A program made the translations under genes and the position numbers. Under the pieces are notes generated by a model that saw only the letters and a program-made list of their open reading frames with translations, was not told where the DNA came from and searched no databases. From NCBI GenBank assembly GCA_015067565.1, contig SVMF01000006.1, positions 44,906 to 108,905 on the forward strand: a DNA stretch of 64,000 bases. The letters run 5' to 3'. Position 1 is the first letter of the stretch, and each line of letters opens with the position of its first letter. This document shows, piece by piece, positions 18,950 to 28,772 of the stretch. This DNA comes from Oscillospiraceae bacterium (GTDB lineage: Bacteria; Bacillota; Clostridia; Oscillospirales; Oscillospiraceae).

Positions 18950-20089
18950 TTATTTGATTTGGGTGCCGCCCCATTCGACGACGGTGAAGCCGCTGCGCTC
19001 GGGTGCAGTCAGCTCTTGTGTCGGAATCTCAATGGCTTCCTCGCTTCCGTACCATGCCATGTACACACGCAAGAGCGTATTGGGCGCAGGCGTAATCGTC
19101 AGCGGTGCGGTTTCGGTATAGCGATCGGTCTGGAATGTGATGATGTTATAGGGATTGTTCTGCATCATCGGCAGCCAGAACACAATAAATTCATTGGCTT
19201 CCTTACGCGTCAGACCGAGCTGCGCAAGGGCGCTTTCCAAAAAGGCTGCTGTATCCTCTCCCTTGACGCAGAAGCCTTTGGAAAAGTCGTATTCCGCTGG
19301 GCCTTGTCCCTCCCAATAAAGGTAATTATAGGTCTGACCGCTTGCATCGGTCAGCGTGCCGTCGGGCTGTGCAGTGACCGACCAGCCGTCACGGTATTCA
19401 GGATAGGTGCAGGTCAGTTTGCCGTTGTAATCCAGCTTCACCGTGACCTCGGACTCCTTCTCAGGGTACAGATAGATCACAGGCTTCATGGGCGTGGGCT
19501 CTTCGTCAAAGCTCGTGTAGTAGGCATAGGATGCTCCATGAATGTATTCAACGAGTTCGCTGCTGTAAAATAAGTTGGTGCCGCCGTAGTCGTTTTCTGT
19601 TGCCACAACTTCGATATACCACTTCGGGGTATCCTCAGGGCGTTGCAGGGCGGCACGGATGACACAACCGTCGGTGACCTCCACACAGTAGGTTGGCTCG
19701 TCGGCATAGAGAACATCGCCGTATTCCTCCCAATGGAGAACCTCGTAAATATCGACTCGGGTGCCGACATATTTGGGGATAATGTAAAGATATTCCTGCG
19801 AGCCGTCGGTCCAGACAGTCGTGGGAGTCAGGTCTTTTTCAAACGGTGGATACAGGAGCATCGCCATGGCAGAAGCATCTTCATGAGGACCTTCGTATGC
19901 GCTGTTGATGGGAAGGTCTACACTCAGACCCATAACAGAACCGTGCACATAGGTCGGCCGTTCCTCCTGCGTCGCACTCGTGGTGTTCTCAGAAGAAATG
20001 TGCTCCGAGGCGGCAGGTGTGACCGGCTCCGTGTCGGCGCAGGCGCACAGAAGCAGGGCCAGGAACATCACAAAAATCAAGCGTTTCAT
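18950..20089 (-). CDS. Lipoprotein with conserved KPVIYLYP domain, function unknown
   Basis: 379 residues with a signal peptide and lipobox (FLALLLCAC, Cys at about 17), then a low-complexity linker, so it is anchored on the outer face of the membrane. The C-terminal half starts KPVIYLYPEKESEVTVKLDY and continues with CTYPEYRDGWSVTAQPDG, FWLPMMQNNPYNIITFQ and ends TVVEWGGTQ. I have seen this domain in many Clostridia proteins without an assigned activity. AGGAGG precedes the ATG. It is a single gene, with flanking repeats on both sides. Confidence 0.85.
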   Translation of the reverse strand: MKRLIFVMFLALLLCACADTEPVTPAASEHISSENTTSATQEERPTYVHGSVMGLSVDLPINSAYEGPHEDASAMAMLLYPPFEKDLTPTTVWTDGSQEYLYIIPKYVGTRVDIYEVLHWEEYGDVLYADEPTYCVEVTDGCVIRAALQRPEDTPKWYIEVVATENDYGGTNLFYSSELVEYIHGASYAYYTSFDEEPTPMKPVIYLYPEKESEVTVKLDYNGKLTCTYPEYRDGWSVTAQPDGTLTDASGQTYNYLYWEGQGPAEYDFSKGFCVKGEDTAAFLESALAQLGLTRKEANEFIVFWLPMMQNNPYNIITFQTDRYTETAPLTITPAPNTLLRVYMAWYGSEEAIEIPTQELTAPERSGFTVVEWGGTQIK

Positions 20090-20397
20090 AAAAATCCTCC
20101 TCTGATCGTTCGGCGATCATTGTTTGTAAATTCTGAGCTTACCGTTTTGCACTGTAGGGGAGGGGCATGCCCCTCCCGGCGGCAATTGCTACGATTTTGC
20201 CGGAAGCTACTGCGAATACGGGCCTGTTTCTGCCGGTGGAGGCATGCCTCCACCCTACCTTGTCTGTACAATCACAGACCGCAAAATCGGAATTGGAAGG
20301 TTTTCTATCATAATAGACGACGCGGATCGGCGAAGGTTCCGAGATTTTTCATACCTTGCAAAGCCGGTGGAATTTTGCTCTGCAAATGCAAAATCAA
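20090..20397. repeat. Intergenic region with two GC palindromes
   Basis: No gene seen. Perfect palindromes GGGAGGGGCATGCCCCTCCC (20158-20177) and GGTGGAGGCATGCCTCCACC (20235-20254) share a central GGCATGCC and have similar architecture. They look like short dispersed intergenic repeats; they could act as transcription barriers between the divergent genes. Confidence 0.55.
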
Positions 20398-20425
20398 TTG
20401 ACAATATGATATATTTAGATATAAT
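20398..20425 (+). promoter_or_regulatory. Promoter of the large secreted phosphoesterase gene
   Basis: TTGACA and TATAAT with a 16-base spacer in an AT-rich stretch, about 30 bases upstream of the start codon. Confidence 0.72.
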
Positions 20426-20457
20426 AAATGTATATTTATAATAAGGGGTGTACCATC

Positions 20458-23400
20458 ATGGCAAAACGCATCATCGCATTGCTGTTGTGCCTTGTGACGA
20501 TCCTCTCTTTGCTGCCGTTGGTTTCCGCACAGGAAACAACGGTGGACAGAGGTGCGACCAAAGCAAGCAACTTTGTTGGCTATCCGTCTGTCTTCGTTGT
20601 CGAAGACGACTATCGCATCTCCTTCCTGACCAATACCAATGGTATGGCTTGGGTCGAGATCGGTGGCGTGGCCTATGAGGACACGACCGCCGGCATCATG
20701 GACTGGGAAACCAAGTTCCATGGCATTACCGTTCCGCAAAGTGTGCTTGACAGTGCAAAGAGCTATAAAATTTGCTTCCGACCGCTGAGCGAAAGGCCTG
20801 CCAACAATCCCGCGCCCGGTGCAACGCAGTCGAAGACCTACAGCTTCAATCCCGTTTTGCCCGGTGAAGATCCCGTTTTGCTGTGCGTTTCCGACCAGCA
20901 TAACAATAACACAGGCGCCGTGGCAGTATCAAAGTATGCAAACTACGATGCTTTGGTCTTTGGTGGCGACTATACCGCTTCCATCAACACCGAAGCCGTT
21001 GCTCAGGACTTTTTGAAGTACAGCGGTGAGATCTCCATGGGTACCAAGCCCGTCATCTATCCGCGTGGCAACCACGAGATCCGAGGAAATTACACACACT
21101 GGATCGACGGCGTTGTTCCTGCCAGCTCGACCAATAAGAGCTATTTTGAGTTTGTGATGGGTGATGTTTACGGCATCGTGATGGACTGCGGCGGCAGCTA
21201 TGCGGATAACTATACTGACATTGCCGACACCATCGACTATGAACCTTACCGCGTGGAGCAGACTCGTTGGCTCGAGCAGGTCTACACCAAGGGCACTTGG
21301 AGACAGTATTCCAAGCGCATCATCGTATCGCATGTGCCGTTTGTCACGCAGGCAAACTTCACCAGCATTTTTAAGGACTGGACGAATATCCTCAACCGTA
21401 TGGATATGAGTGTTTGTATCTCCGGCCATACGCATAACTTTACATTCTATACCCCGACGCATGGCAGCGTGAAGACGGCGCCCAATTTCCCGACGTTTAC
21501 CATGACCAAGTATGCGAAGGATCCTTATGTTTACACCGGCGGATACTTGACCTTGGGCGATGAGAACTTCACACTCAAGCAGGTCGACTCTGCGAGCCTG
21601 TCCGTCTTGTCGACCCATACGATTGCGAACAAGACTTATGGAATTACGCCCGAGCCGAGCACGAAATTCGAAACGGCAGTGGCACCGATGCCGAGCAGAA
21701 CGGTCTCGGCAGGCTCGGCAAGCGTGCCTTCGGTGGCTTCTCCCTTCAGTGCGCACCCGACCGTATTTGTTGTGGAAGATCATTATGTCATTTCCTTCCT
21801 GACCACCGAAAACGGTATGGGCTGGGTTGAAATCGGCGGCCAAAAGTATAAGGACTCGACCATGGGTGTTATGGATTGGGAATCGAGAATCCACTCGGTG
21901 ACCGTTCCGCAGAGCATTCTCAACAGCGCGAAGACTTATAAGATCTGCTTCCAGTCCATGAGCGAACGTAAGGCGTATACCCCGGTACACGGTGAGACAA
22001 AATCCAAAACCTACCCGTTTACGCCCGCGCCGCCTGCGCCGACCTATCTGTGTATGTCTGAGCAGCTCAATGACAACACCAATGCGATGAAAGTTTCCAA
22101 GTACAAGAACTGGGATGTCTTTGTCTGCGGCGGCAAGTATATGAAGGCGGCGAACACAGAAAATAACCGTTATTATCTGCTGACGCTCTGCGGCGAAACA
22201 GCACAGGGCACGAAACCTACGATTTTTACCCGCGGCAACCGTGAGCTTCGCGGTTTCGGCGCGCATGATGTCATTCACTCCATGGGCACGAGCACCACAG
22301 GCGATGCTTACTTCTACTTCACGCAGCCGAATATTTTCGGCATCGTGCTCGACACCGGTGAATATGGTGCGGACTCCTTGGCGCAATTTGGCGACACTGT
22401 CCGTTTCCAGAAGTACCGCGAAGAGCAGGCACAGTGGCTCAGAAAGATTCTGGCGGAAGGAAAGTGGAAGGATTATGACAATCGTGTTGTCATCTGCCAT
22501 ATTCCGTTCACCACCTATACTGACGGCAGCATGAAGGCGGTTTTCAAGGAATGGACGGACATCTTGAACCAGATGGGTGTTACCTTGATGATCGCAGGTC
22601 ACGTCAATAAGTATGCCTACCATCCCGTGGGCGATGCCGCCAATGTATCCGGCCCGAATTTCCCGATGCTGACCATGTCCGACGCACCGGAAAACGGCAG
22701 CACTCTTTACTCCGGTACATATGTTACCTTCAACGGCAGAACCTTTACGACCGAAAATGTCTCCAATACCTTGGCGGTCAGAGAGAAGAAAACGGTGATA
22801 AATCCGCTCTATGTCGATAAGGGCGACTTGGTTTCCAACTATTCTCCGACCAATGACCAAAATGTGCTTTATTTTGGCTTCGGCAATACGCCTGATGACG
22901 TTCAGCGCTACACCACAAATCCCGTTTATGCCAATGCCAACTATGACACCAACGGCGTAATTCGCACTTCCAACTTCTACAAGGGCGGCAATTCGAACTA
23001 TGATCTGCCCACCGGCACCGGAATGGGCTTTGATTATAACGAAGGCACGGTTTATTCCAATATCACAGGCCCCTATGCAAGCACATCCACAGACCCCACC
23101 TACACAGGCAATGTCAGCCGCCGCTTCGTCTTTGGCGAGACGAACGACACAAAGGACTCGGTCGGCTCGTTGAAGTACAGCCCGAAAAATGCAGAGGTAT
23201 TCCAGGTGCGCTTCAAGCTCCATAATGTAAAGCTCAGAAGCAATATTCCTGCAAGCGAACGCGCCAGAATTGTTTCCTTGCAGTACTATAAGGATTCTGC
23301 AACCTCCGCAACCAGAAATGCCAACTCGTACGGCGGTGCCTTCGTCAATGACAAATACATGGTCGTTACGCTGGATTTGGACAGCAACTTCAAATCTGCA

Positions 23401-26268
23401 ACGACGATCACGAAGTTCTGGGTTGAATTCCACGGCTTCTTCAAAAATGACGAAAGTGCTGACGCATCCATCACGCTCGACTATGTATACATTGGGCCGC
23501 GTGCAACGATGCCCACCAAAGATGACGGCTACCTTCTCTTTGATTTTACCAACTCGGCAGCGGCACAGTATCGTTATTCCGGCGAGGCTTACGGCGCAAA
23601 CTATGACTTGGCTGCCAACTGGTCCTTCAACGACAGCCGTTCTTCGATGCCCGAGATCATAAACGGGGCGATGACCGCCACCTGCAAGCAAGCTGGTCAC
23701 GCATGGTTCGAGACCAAGAACGGCAAGACCTCTGCACCTGCGATGGCTTATGTTCCGAGCGGCGAGGAATATGTCCAGGTTCGCCTCCGCTTTCATAACC
23801 TTGAACGCGTAGCTACGAATGAAGCAGGAAGAGTTACAATTTTCTTCTTCGATGCCTCGAATCATGTCGATGCGACGGCGCGCAGTGCGACATTCTCAAT
23901 TCCGAATGAAGATCTGGCTACGAATGGGGAGTGGTTCACCTACCATTTCAAAATCGGCGATCAATTGAAAGGTTTGGCAAAATCGGACTCCGTGCGTATC
24001 ACCTTGTCAAACATCTATAGCTCGGTCGGCACAGGTACGGTAGAAATTGACTATCTGTACATCGGCGATGACGATAAGATGCCCACGCCGCACAATTATA
24101 GTGAGGTTGTAACTCCACCCACTTGTATAGAACACGGATATACCACCTTTACCTGCGCCGATTGCGGTAAAATCCTTGTCGGCAACGAGACCGAAGCAGG
24201 CGTGCACGATTATGAGACGGTCGAAACTGCACCGACCTGTACGGAAAGCGGCCTTGCGGTGCACACCTGTGTCACTTGCGGTCATGTTTCCGAGGAAATA
24301 CTTGCACCCATGGGGCATAACACCGAATATCGTGACAGCGTGCAACCGACTTGTACAACCGATGGCCTATTGGATCACTTTTCATGCGGAGCCTGCGGCG
24401 GATACTTTGCCGACATAGAAGGCTCTGTTGCGGTTACGCAAGAGGAGCTTCGAATCGAGAAGCTTGGGCATTCGTATGCCTCTGAAACGAACGAACCGAC
24501 TTGCACTACCGAAGGTGTTACCGTGTACACTTGTACTGCTTGCGGCGACAGTTACGAAGAACGCACCGATGCACTTGGCCACAGCTATGACATTGTTGTG
24601 ACCGATCCCGATTGCACCCATGACGGCTACACCACCTACACCTGCTCTGTCTGTGACGATACCTACATCACCGATGAGATCGATGCACTTGGCCACAGCG
24701 AGATCATCGACGAAGCAGTTGCCCCGACCTGCACCGAAGGCGGCCTGACCGAGGGCGCACACTGTGATGCCTGTGGCGAAGTCCTTGTGGCGCAGCAAGC
24801 CATTGCCGCCAACGGCCACAGCTACGATGAAGGCAAGATCACTGTTGAGCCGATCTGCGGCACGAACGGTGTCATGACCTATACCTGCCTGATCTGCGGC
24901 GCGGAAAAGACCGAAACGATCGTAGGAACCGCCCATGTCAGTATGTATGTCGCAGCCATCGCCCCGACCTGCACGGAAGACGGCCTCGAGGCACATTACA
25001 AGTGCATCCACTGTGGAAAGACATTCATTGACGAGAAGTGTGCCTACCCGATCCCCATCGACTTTATGGTCATCACCGCATTGGGTCATGCTTATGATTC
25101 TGTTGTGACCGAACCAACTTGCACCGACGATGGCTACACGAGCTACACCTGCTTTGCCTGCGGCGACAGCTATACCGCTGACGAAGTTAAGGCAAACGGC
25201 CACAGCTACACCTACACCAACAACGGCGAGAACCACACCGTCGGTTGCGCAAATTGCGACGACTCCGCAACGGAAGATCACACCTACGTAGATGGCAAGT
25301 GCATCTGCGGCGCAAACGAGCCGACGGAGCAGTTTGTCGAGACACTCAAGCCCAGCATGAGCATCGTTGTCGGCGCGGAAATGAGCGTTGCCTTCACTGT
25401 CAATCAGTCCATGGTATCCAAGTACGAAAGCTTCTACCTCGTCGTTGAGAAGGATATGGTCGGCGCAGAGACCAAGACCGTTACCTTCGGCTACGGCGAA
25501 GGCCAGACTGCCCTGACCCCGATGCCCAATGCAACAAATCCGTTCCTGCACAATGCAAGCTTCACCGGCCTGACCGCAAAGGAAATGGGAGATGAGATCA
25601 GAGCAACGCTGTACTGCGTGGACGCAGAAGGCAACATCTTCTACGGCCCGACGCAGACCGACTCTGTCAAGGATTATCTGCTCAGAGGTCTGGACCTTGC
25701 AACCTCGACTCCGGAGAAGAAGACGATGTATGTCGATATGCTCCGCTATGGCGCAGTGGCGCAAACCTACTTCGACTACGACACGGACAATCTGGTTGCG
25801 GACGATCTGACGGAGGAGCACCTGACCTACGCAACCACCGTGATCCCCGAGGCAGTCGATGGCTCCAAGGCAGAGGGCGGCCATGGCACCTTGAACACCA
25901 GCGTCGTTTTGAAGGCAAGAGTCACCCTGACTCTGTCCCACCTGAAGCCCGGTGCAAACCTTGCAAACATGAAGTTCATTGTCAAGGACGCACTTGACGG
26001 CACTGTTATCAAGGAGCTGCCTGCTTACAACCTCAACCCCGTCATGATTGCAGCAGACTTTGACGATGTCGGCGCAAAGCAGATGAGAAGACTCATCACC
26101 GTCACTCTGTACGACGGCGACACTGCCATCACGGACACTGTGACCTGGAGCGTTGAGAGCTATGTTGCAAAGACTCGTGCAACGAGCACCGACGCAGGCC
26201 AGATCGACCTTGTCAACGCAATGCTCACCTACGGTGACGCAGTTGCTGCCTACATGGCAACCCAATAA
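20458..26268 (+). CDS. Giant secreted metallophosphoesterase with degenerate second domain and Cys-repeat stalk
   Basis: 1936 residues from the ATG behind AAGGGGTG. A signal peptide (about 1-26, ending VSAQE) is followed by a calcineurin-like phosphoesterase domain with SDQH, GGDYT, GNHE (about 203), SHVPF and GHTH (about 323). Residues about 430-780 repeat this domain but with ligands altered: SEQL, GGKYM, GNRE, HIPF retained, GHVN. Two beta-sandwich-like modules follow (about 800-1210). Next come nine Cys-rich repeats of the form PTC...G...YTC..CG (about 1220-1620), each with two CxxC-type half-sites, and a 310-residue C-terminal domain. There is no LPXTG or SLH anchor. Probably an extracellular or wall-associated phosphatase/nucleotidase with a metal-binding or disulphide stalk. 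The substrate is unknown. Confidence 0.88.
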   Translation: MAKRIIALLLCLVTILSLLPLVSAQETTVDRGATKASNFVGYPSVFVVEDDYRISFLTNTNGMAWVEIGGVAYEDTTAGIMDWETKFHGITVPQSVLDSAKSYKICFRPLSERPANNPAPGATQSKTYSFNPVLPGEDPVLLCVSDQHNNNTGAVAVSKYANYDALVFGGDYTASINTEAVAQDFLKYSGEISMGTKPVIYPRGNHEIRGNYTHWIDGVVPASSTNKSYFEFVMGDVYGIVMDCGGSYADNYTDIADTIDYEPYRVEQTRWLEQVYTKGTWRQYSKRIIVSHVPFVTQANFTSIFKDWTNILNRMDMSVCISGHTHNFTFYTPTHGSVKTAPNFPTFTMTKYAKDPYVYTGGYLTLGDENFTLKQVDSASLSVLSTHTIANKTYGITPEPSTKFETAVAPMPSRTVSAGSASVPSVASPFSAHPTVFVVEDHYVISFLTTENGMGWVEIGGQKYKDSTMGVMDWESRIHSVTVPQSILNSAKTYKICFQSMSERKAYTPVHGETKSKTYPFTPAPPAPTYLCMSEQLNDNTNAMKVSKYKNWDVFVCGGKYMKAANTENNRYYLLTLCGETAQGTKPTIFTRGNRELRGFGAHDVIHSMGTSTTGDAYFYFTQPNIFGIVLDTGEYGADSLAQFGDTVRFQKYREEQAQWLRKILAEGKWKDYDNRVVICHIPFTTYTDGSMKAVFKEWTDILNQMGVTLMIAGHVNKYAYHPVGDAANVSGPNFPMLTMSDAPENGSTLYSGTYVTFNGRTFTTENVSNTLAVREKKTVINPLYVDKGDLVSNYSPTNDQNVLYFGFGNTPDDVQRYTTNPVYANANYDTNGVIRTSNFYKGGNSNYDLPTGTGMGFDYNEGTVYSNITGPYASTSTDPTYTGNVSRRFVFGETNDTKDSVGSLKYSPKNAEVFQVRFKLHNVKLRSNIPASERARIVSLQYYKDSATSATRNANSYGGAFVNDKYMVVTLDLDSNFKSATTITKFWVEFHGFFKNDESADASITLDYVYIGPRATMPTKDDGYLLFDFTNSAAAQYRYSGEAYGANYDLAANWSFNDSRSSMPEIINGAMTATCKQAGHAWFETKNGKTSAPAMAYVPSGEEYVQVRLRFHNLERVATNEAGRVTIFFFDASNHVDATARSATFSIPNEDLATNGEWFTYHFKIGDQLKGLAKSDSVRITLSNIYSSVGTGTVEIDYLYIGDDDKMPTPHNYSEVVTPPTCIEHGYTTFTCADCGKILVGNETEAGVHDYETVETAPTCTESGLAVHTCVTCGHVSEEILAPMGHNTEYRDSVQPTCTTDGLLDHFSCGACGGYFADIEGSVAVTQEELRIEKLGHSYASETNEPTCTTEGVTVYTCTACGDSYEERTDALGHSYDIVVTDPDCTHDGYTTYTCSVCDDTYITDEIDALGHSEIIDEAVAPTCTEGGLTEGAHCDACGEVLVAQQAIAANGHSYDEGKITVEPICGTNGVMTYTCLICGAEKTETIVGTAHVSMYVAAIAPTCTEDGLEAHYKCIHCGKTFIDEKCAYPIPIDFMVITALGHAYDSVVTEPTCTDDGYTSYTCFACGDSYTADEVKANGHSYTYTNNGENHTVGCANCDDSATEDHTYVDGKCICGANEPTEQFVETLKPSMSIVVGAEMSVAFTVNQSMVSKYESFYLVVEKDMVGAETKTVTFGYGEGQTALTPMPNATNPFLHNASFTGLTAKEMGDEIRATLYCVDAEGNIFYGPTQTDSVKDYLLRGLDLATSTPEKKTMYVDMLRYGAVAQTYFDYDTDNLVADDLTEEHLTYATTVIPEAVDGSKAEGGHGTLNTSVVLKARVTLTLSHLKPGANLANMKFIVKDALDGTVIKELPAYNLNPVMIAADFDDVGAKQMRRLITVTLYDGDTAITDTVTWSVESYVAKTRATSTDAGQIDLVNAMLTYGDAVAAYMATQ

Positions 26269-26269
26269 A

Positions 26270-26584
26270 ATGCGAGGGGTTGGCTCCGCAGGTACTGGCC
26301 TTCAACGTCTTGCAGGAAAGGCTGGGATCGTGCTTTTGAATGCAGCTGAGGCAGTTTATGATAGTGTAAAAGCAGGAGATTCTTTTGTTGATACAATGAA
26401 GAATGCTACGAAGGCGGCTGGTGCTTCCACAGCCCTGCAAGTAGCGGGGTTGCCATTTAAGTCCCATAGCTATAACTACAAAGACACGGCGTTTATATCA
26501 GGTGCACGTGCGGCGAAAGCTTTAAATAGACGCTACGGGCCCGTTCAGGGATTCTTTGAATTTGTTGGAGATTTAATAAACTGA
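26270..26584 (+). CDS. Small AT-rich gene fragment, possible toxin tip
   Basis: 104 codons directly after the stop of the giant gene. The ATG has no ribosome binding site. The protein has a glycine/alanine-rich start (MRGVGSAGTGLQRLAGKAG) and a compact C-terminal part (SHSYNYKDTAFISGARAAKA, YGPVQGFFEFVGDLIN). Base composition differs from the upstream gene. It looks like the C-terminal end of a larger secreted protein left without its front. The small membrane protein downstream would suit an immunity partner. Not recognised as a known toxin family; it could be a non-functional remnant. Confidence 0.4.
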   Translation: MRGVGSAGTGLQRLAGKAGIVLLNAAEAVYDSVKAGDSFVDTMKNATKAAGASTALQVAGLPFKSHSYNYKDTAFISGARAAKALNRRYGPVQGFFEFVGDLIN

Positions 26585-26597
26585 CTTTTGAGGTGTA

Positions 26598-26882
26598 ATG
26601 ATCAATATGCGTGGTATTAGATTTTTATTTCGCTGTATAAAGGATGGCACTGTTGGTTGGCTTGGCGGAGATCCACCCCAAAAGAGTGGCCTAATTGGAA
26701 TGGCAATTCTGTTCGTCTATTATCTCATTGTATCACTTATCATCATTATGTGGCGAAATGAGAATATAGCTACAAACGAAACAGCTCGCCTCCTTTTTGT
26801 AAGCACAGTAGCCTATTTCTCAACTCTTTTAATCGGTGCCTTTTTACTCGATTTTATTTGGCATACGTTGCTCAAAAAATAG
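26598..26882 (+). CDS. Small membrane protein, putative immunity partner
   Basis: 94 residues with two hydrophobic segments (about 32-53 and 63-90), starting behind GAGGTGTA. It lies 13 bases downstream of the fragment at 26270-26584 and shares its AT-rich character. Small two-helix membrane proteins are common as immunity proteins for membrane-active toxins, but no family was recognised. It is followed by a strong hairpin. Confidence 0.5.
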   Translation: MINMRGIRFLFRCIKDGTVGWLGGDPPQKSGLIGMAILFVYYLIVSLIIIMWRNENIATNETARLLFVSTVAYFSTLLIGAFLLDFIWHTLLKK

Positions 26883-26920
26883 TGGTGCGGGGGCCGGTTT
26901 GTGTGAACCCTAAGCTACGA

Positions 26921-26952
26921 ACCCCGGGATAGGCTAAGGCCTATCCCGGGGT
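26921..26952. terminator. Strong bidirectional hairpin between convergent genes
   Basis: ACCCCGGGATAGGC / GCCTATCCCGGGGT, a perfect 14-bp stem with a 4-base loop. It lies between the plus-strand membrane gene and the minus-strand gene at 26991, so it can serve both, although the T tracts are weak. Confidence 0.65.
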
Positions 26953-26990
26953 CTTGTATACCCGTTGCTCACATTTGAGCCAACAGTTTG

Positions 26991-27926
26991 TTACGATCGA
27001 CGGAACAATCGTGCGAGGGTGAGCGCGACCACACCGCACACGCAGACGATGGCGATGGTGGTGGCATGCTGGCGAATCTGCGGCCAACGGTCAAAAAAGC
27101 TCGAAGCGTCGATCAGCGCCGAGAACAACGACAGCAGCGACAAGCCAAACAAGAACTTATCCGATCGCTTGCCGGCTTTTACCGCATCGGCATTTTGAAG
27201 CATCTCCATCTGCGACTCGTTGTCCACAATGTCCTCCAAAAGTTGCTTGATCTTCAAAATGTCGTACATCTTTGAATACACATTTTGGAACACCTTATCA
27301 TCCGAAATGACATTGAAGGAAAACACTGTTTTCAGCCGCACGATGCGCTGATTCAGCTTCTCGAGTGCAGAGGACTTGCTGTCGAAGAGCAAGGAGATCT
27401 GGTCGATGTATTCCACGGCGGAAAACTTCTGATTCAGCAGAAGCAGGTACATAAAATAGTAGTCCTTTTGCAAGTGAGCAGGTTTGGTTCTGTGCAGATA
27501 ACCGTTTTCATCTTTGTGGTTTGCGTCATAAACGACATTGACAAGGCCCTCAGTACAGCCTGCCCAGTAATCGCCTGAACTGGGCGTGTAGACCATGTCG
27601 TAGTCGCTGTCCTGATGGATTGGGATGTCCTCTTTGTAGCTTCGGCACAGATGGAAGAGTCGGTTCTTCACCTCGTCCTCATGCTGTTCTGCCTCGTCCA
27701 GATGTAGAAAATGATAGCAATTACACTCCCGCTTGAAGCCAGCCGCCGCAGTGAAAAAGAGCGTTGCACGGGCATTGTCCGGCAGAAGCGACAAGGCGAC
27801 GTCGTACAAGGCCCGCTCTCCTTCGGGCGGTGCATGGTGCTTGTCCTTCTCGGCTTTCTTAAAACGGTAGGCAAAGTTATATATCTCCTCGGGTGTCATA
27901 TCCGTATAATTCACCCAAAATTCCAT
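26991..27926 (-). CDS. Membrane protein with two C-terminal helices, unknown
   Basis: 311 residues. The first 230 or so are soluble and mixed helical (YNFAYRFKKAEKDKHH, YKEDIPIHQDSDYD, QRIVRLKTVFSFNVI). The last 60 contain two transmembrane helices (FLFGLSLLSLFSALIDASSF and the one before LARLFRRS). That ending recalls CorA-like proteins, where a soluble sensor domain precedes two helices, but the CorA GMN motif is not visible. It may be the last gene of the murD-ispD-ispF unit, 63 bases after the preceding gene. The ribosome binding site is weak and the start uncertain. Confidence 0.72.
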   Translation of the reverse strand: MEFWVNYTDMTPEEIYNFAYRFKKAEKDKHHAPPEGERALYDVALSLLPDNARATLFFTAAAGFKRECNCYHFLHLDEAEQHEDEVKNRLFHLCRSYKEDIPIHQDSDYDMVYTPSSGDYWAGCTEGLVNVVYDANHKDENGYLHRTKPAHLQKDYYFMYLLLLNQKFSAVEYIDQISLLFDSKSSALEKLNQRIVRLKTVFSFNVISDDKVFQNVYSKMYDILKIKQLLEDIVDNESQMEMLQNADAVKAGKRSDKFLFGLSLLSLFSALIDASSFFDRWPQIRQHATTIAIVCVCGVVALTLARLFRRS

Positions 27927-27989
27927 AAACCCGATGCCGGTGGCAAAGCAAGTACAGGAATGAAATAAATGGATTTGGAATAGCTCATA

Positions 27990-28772
27990 TTACTTTTTGG
28001 CAGCGGCCTGGCGCTTGGCGAATTCCTCGGGATCAACGCTTTCCCAATAAGCATCCGTGCGGTGGTAGAGCTCGTAGAGCTTCCAGTCGCTCGGGCTGAG
28101 GTAATAAAGTGCGTTGAGCCGCGAGAAAAGAAACGCGAGCAACGCATAGAACCAGAACAATCCGAACAGAACCGTCAGAAGCAGCAGCGCAACCAGCGCA
28201 AGCTGCAGAGCAATGGCACCGCCGGATGCATAGTCGATGAACATAAATACGATGACCACCGCCATGAGGCCGGTCAAAATGCCACTTTCCGGATAGATCG
28301 TCCAATGCAGGATCTTTCTGCGCAGCTCATAGACATTCTCAGCCAGATTGGTCAGCGCCTGTGCCTTCTGCGCCTGCGTGCCGTTGAGGGGAACCTGCAC
28401 ATCGCGGTATCTCAGCCAATCGCGCAGGTAGAAGCCACCTGCGACCATGCCACAGATCAGAAGCGGCACGATAAAGCCGATCAGGATCGAAAACAAGATC
28501 ACTTTTGCCCAGCCGTCACGGGGCATGGACTCGACAAGCGACGGAAGCAGAGGCAATTTTTCGAAGTATTTCGACATTTTTTCGCCAAAATAAAAAAGGC
28601 CGAAATTCATGCTGACCAAAAGCATATTGAATACAAAAAGTACGGCTCCGAGAGGCTGAATGATGCGACTTACGAGGACATTTCGCTTGAGCAGACGTTC
28701 CCTGCTGATCAGATACTCCCAGGTCGGCTGAACCTCGGCCTCGGTCATCGGTGTTTTCGGTAGCTTAAACAT
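27990..28772 (-). CDS. Four-helix membrane protein, unknown
   Basis: 260 residues with four or five hydrophobic helices (about 38-60, 90-115, 165-180, 185-215) and a cytoplasmic C-terminus rich in Lys/Ala. The ATG overlaps the ispF stop by 8 bases, with AAAGGAG upstream, so it is translationally coupled to ispF. No conserved motif was recognised. It is probably co-transcribed with the gene at 26991; the two may form one membrane complex. Confidence 0.75.
   Translation of the reverse strand: MFKLPKTPMTEAEVQPTWEYLISRERLLKRNVLVSRIIQPLGAVLFVFNMLLVSMNFGLFYFGEKMSKYFEKLPLLPSLVESMPRDGWAKVILFSILIGFIVPLLICGMVAGGFYLRDWLRYRDVQVPLNGTQAQKAQALTNLAENVYELRRKILHWTIYPESGILTGLMAVVIVFMFIDYASGGAIALQLALVALLLLTVLFGLFWFYALLAFLFSRLNALYYLSPSDWKLYELYHRTDAYWESVDPEEFAKRQAAAKK

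Noticed and set aside
20929..26265. Long minus-strand frames (978 and 627 codons) opposite the giant phosphoesterase gene
   Set aside because: Shadows created by codon bias and by the Cys repeats; no start signals.
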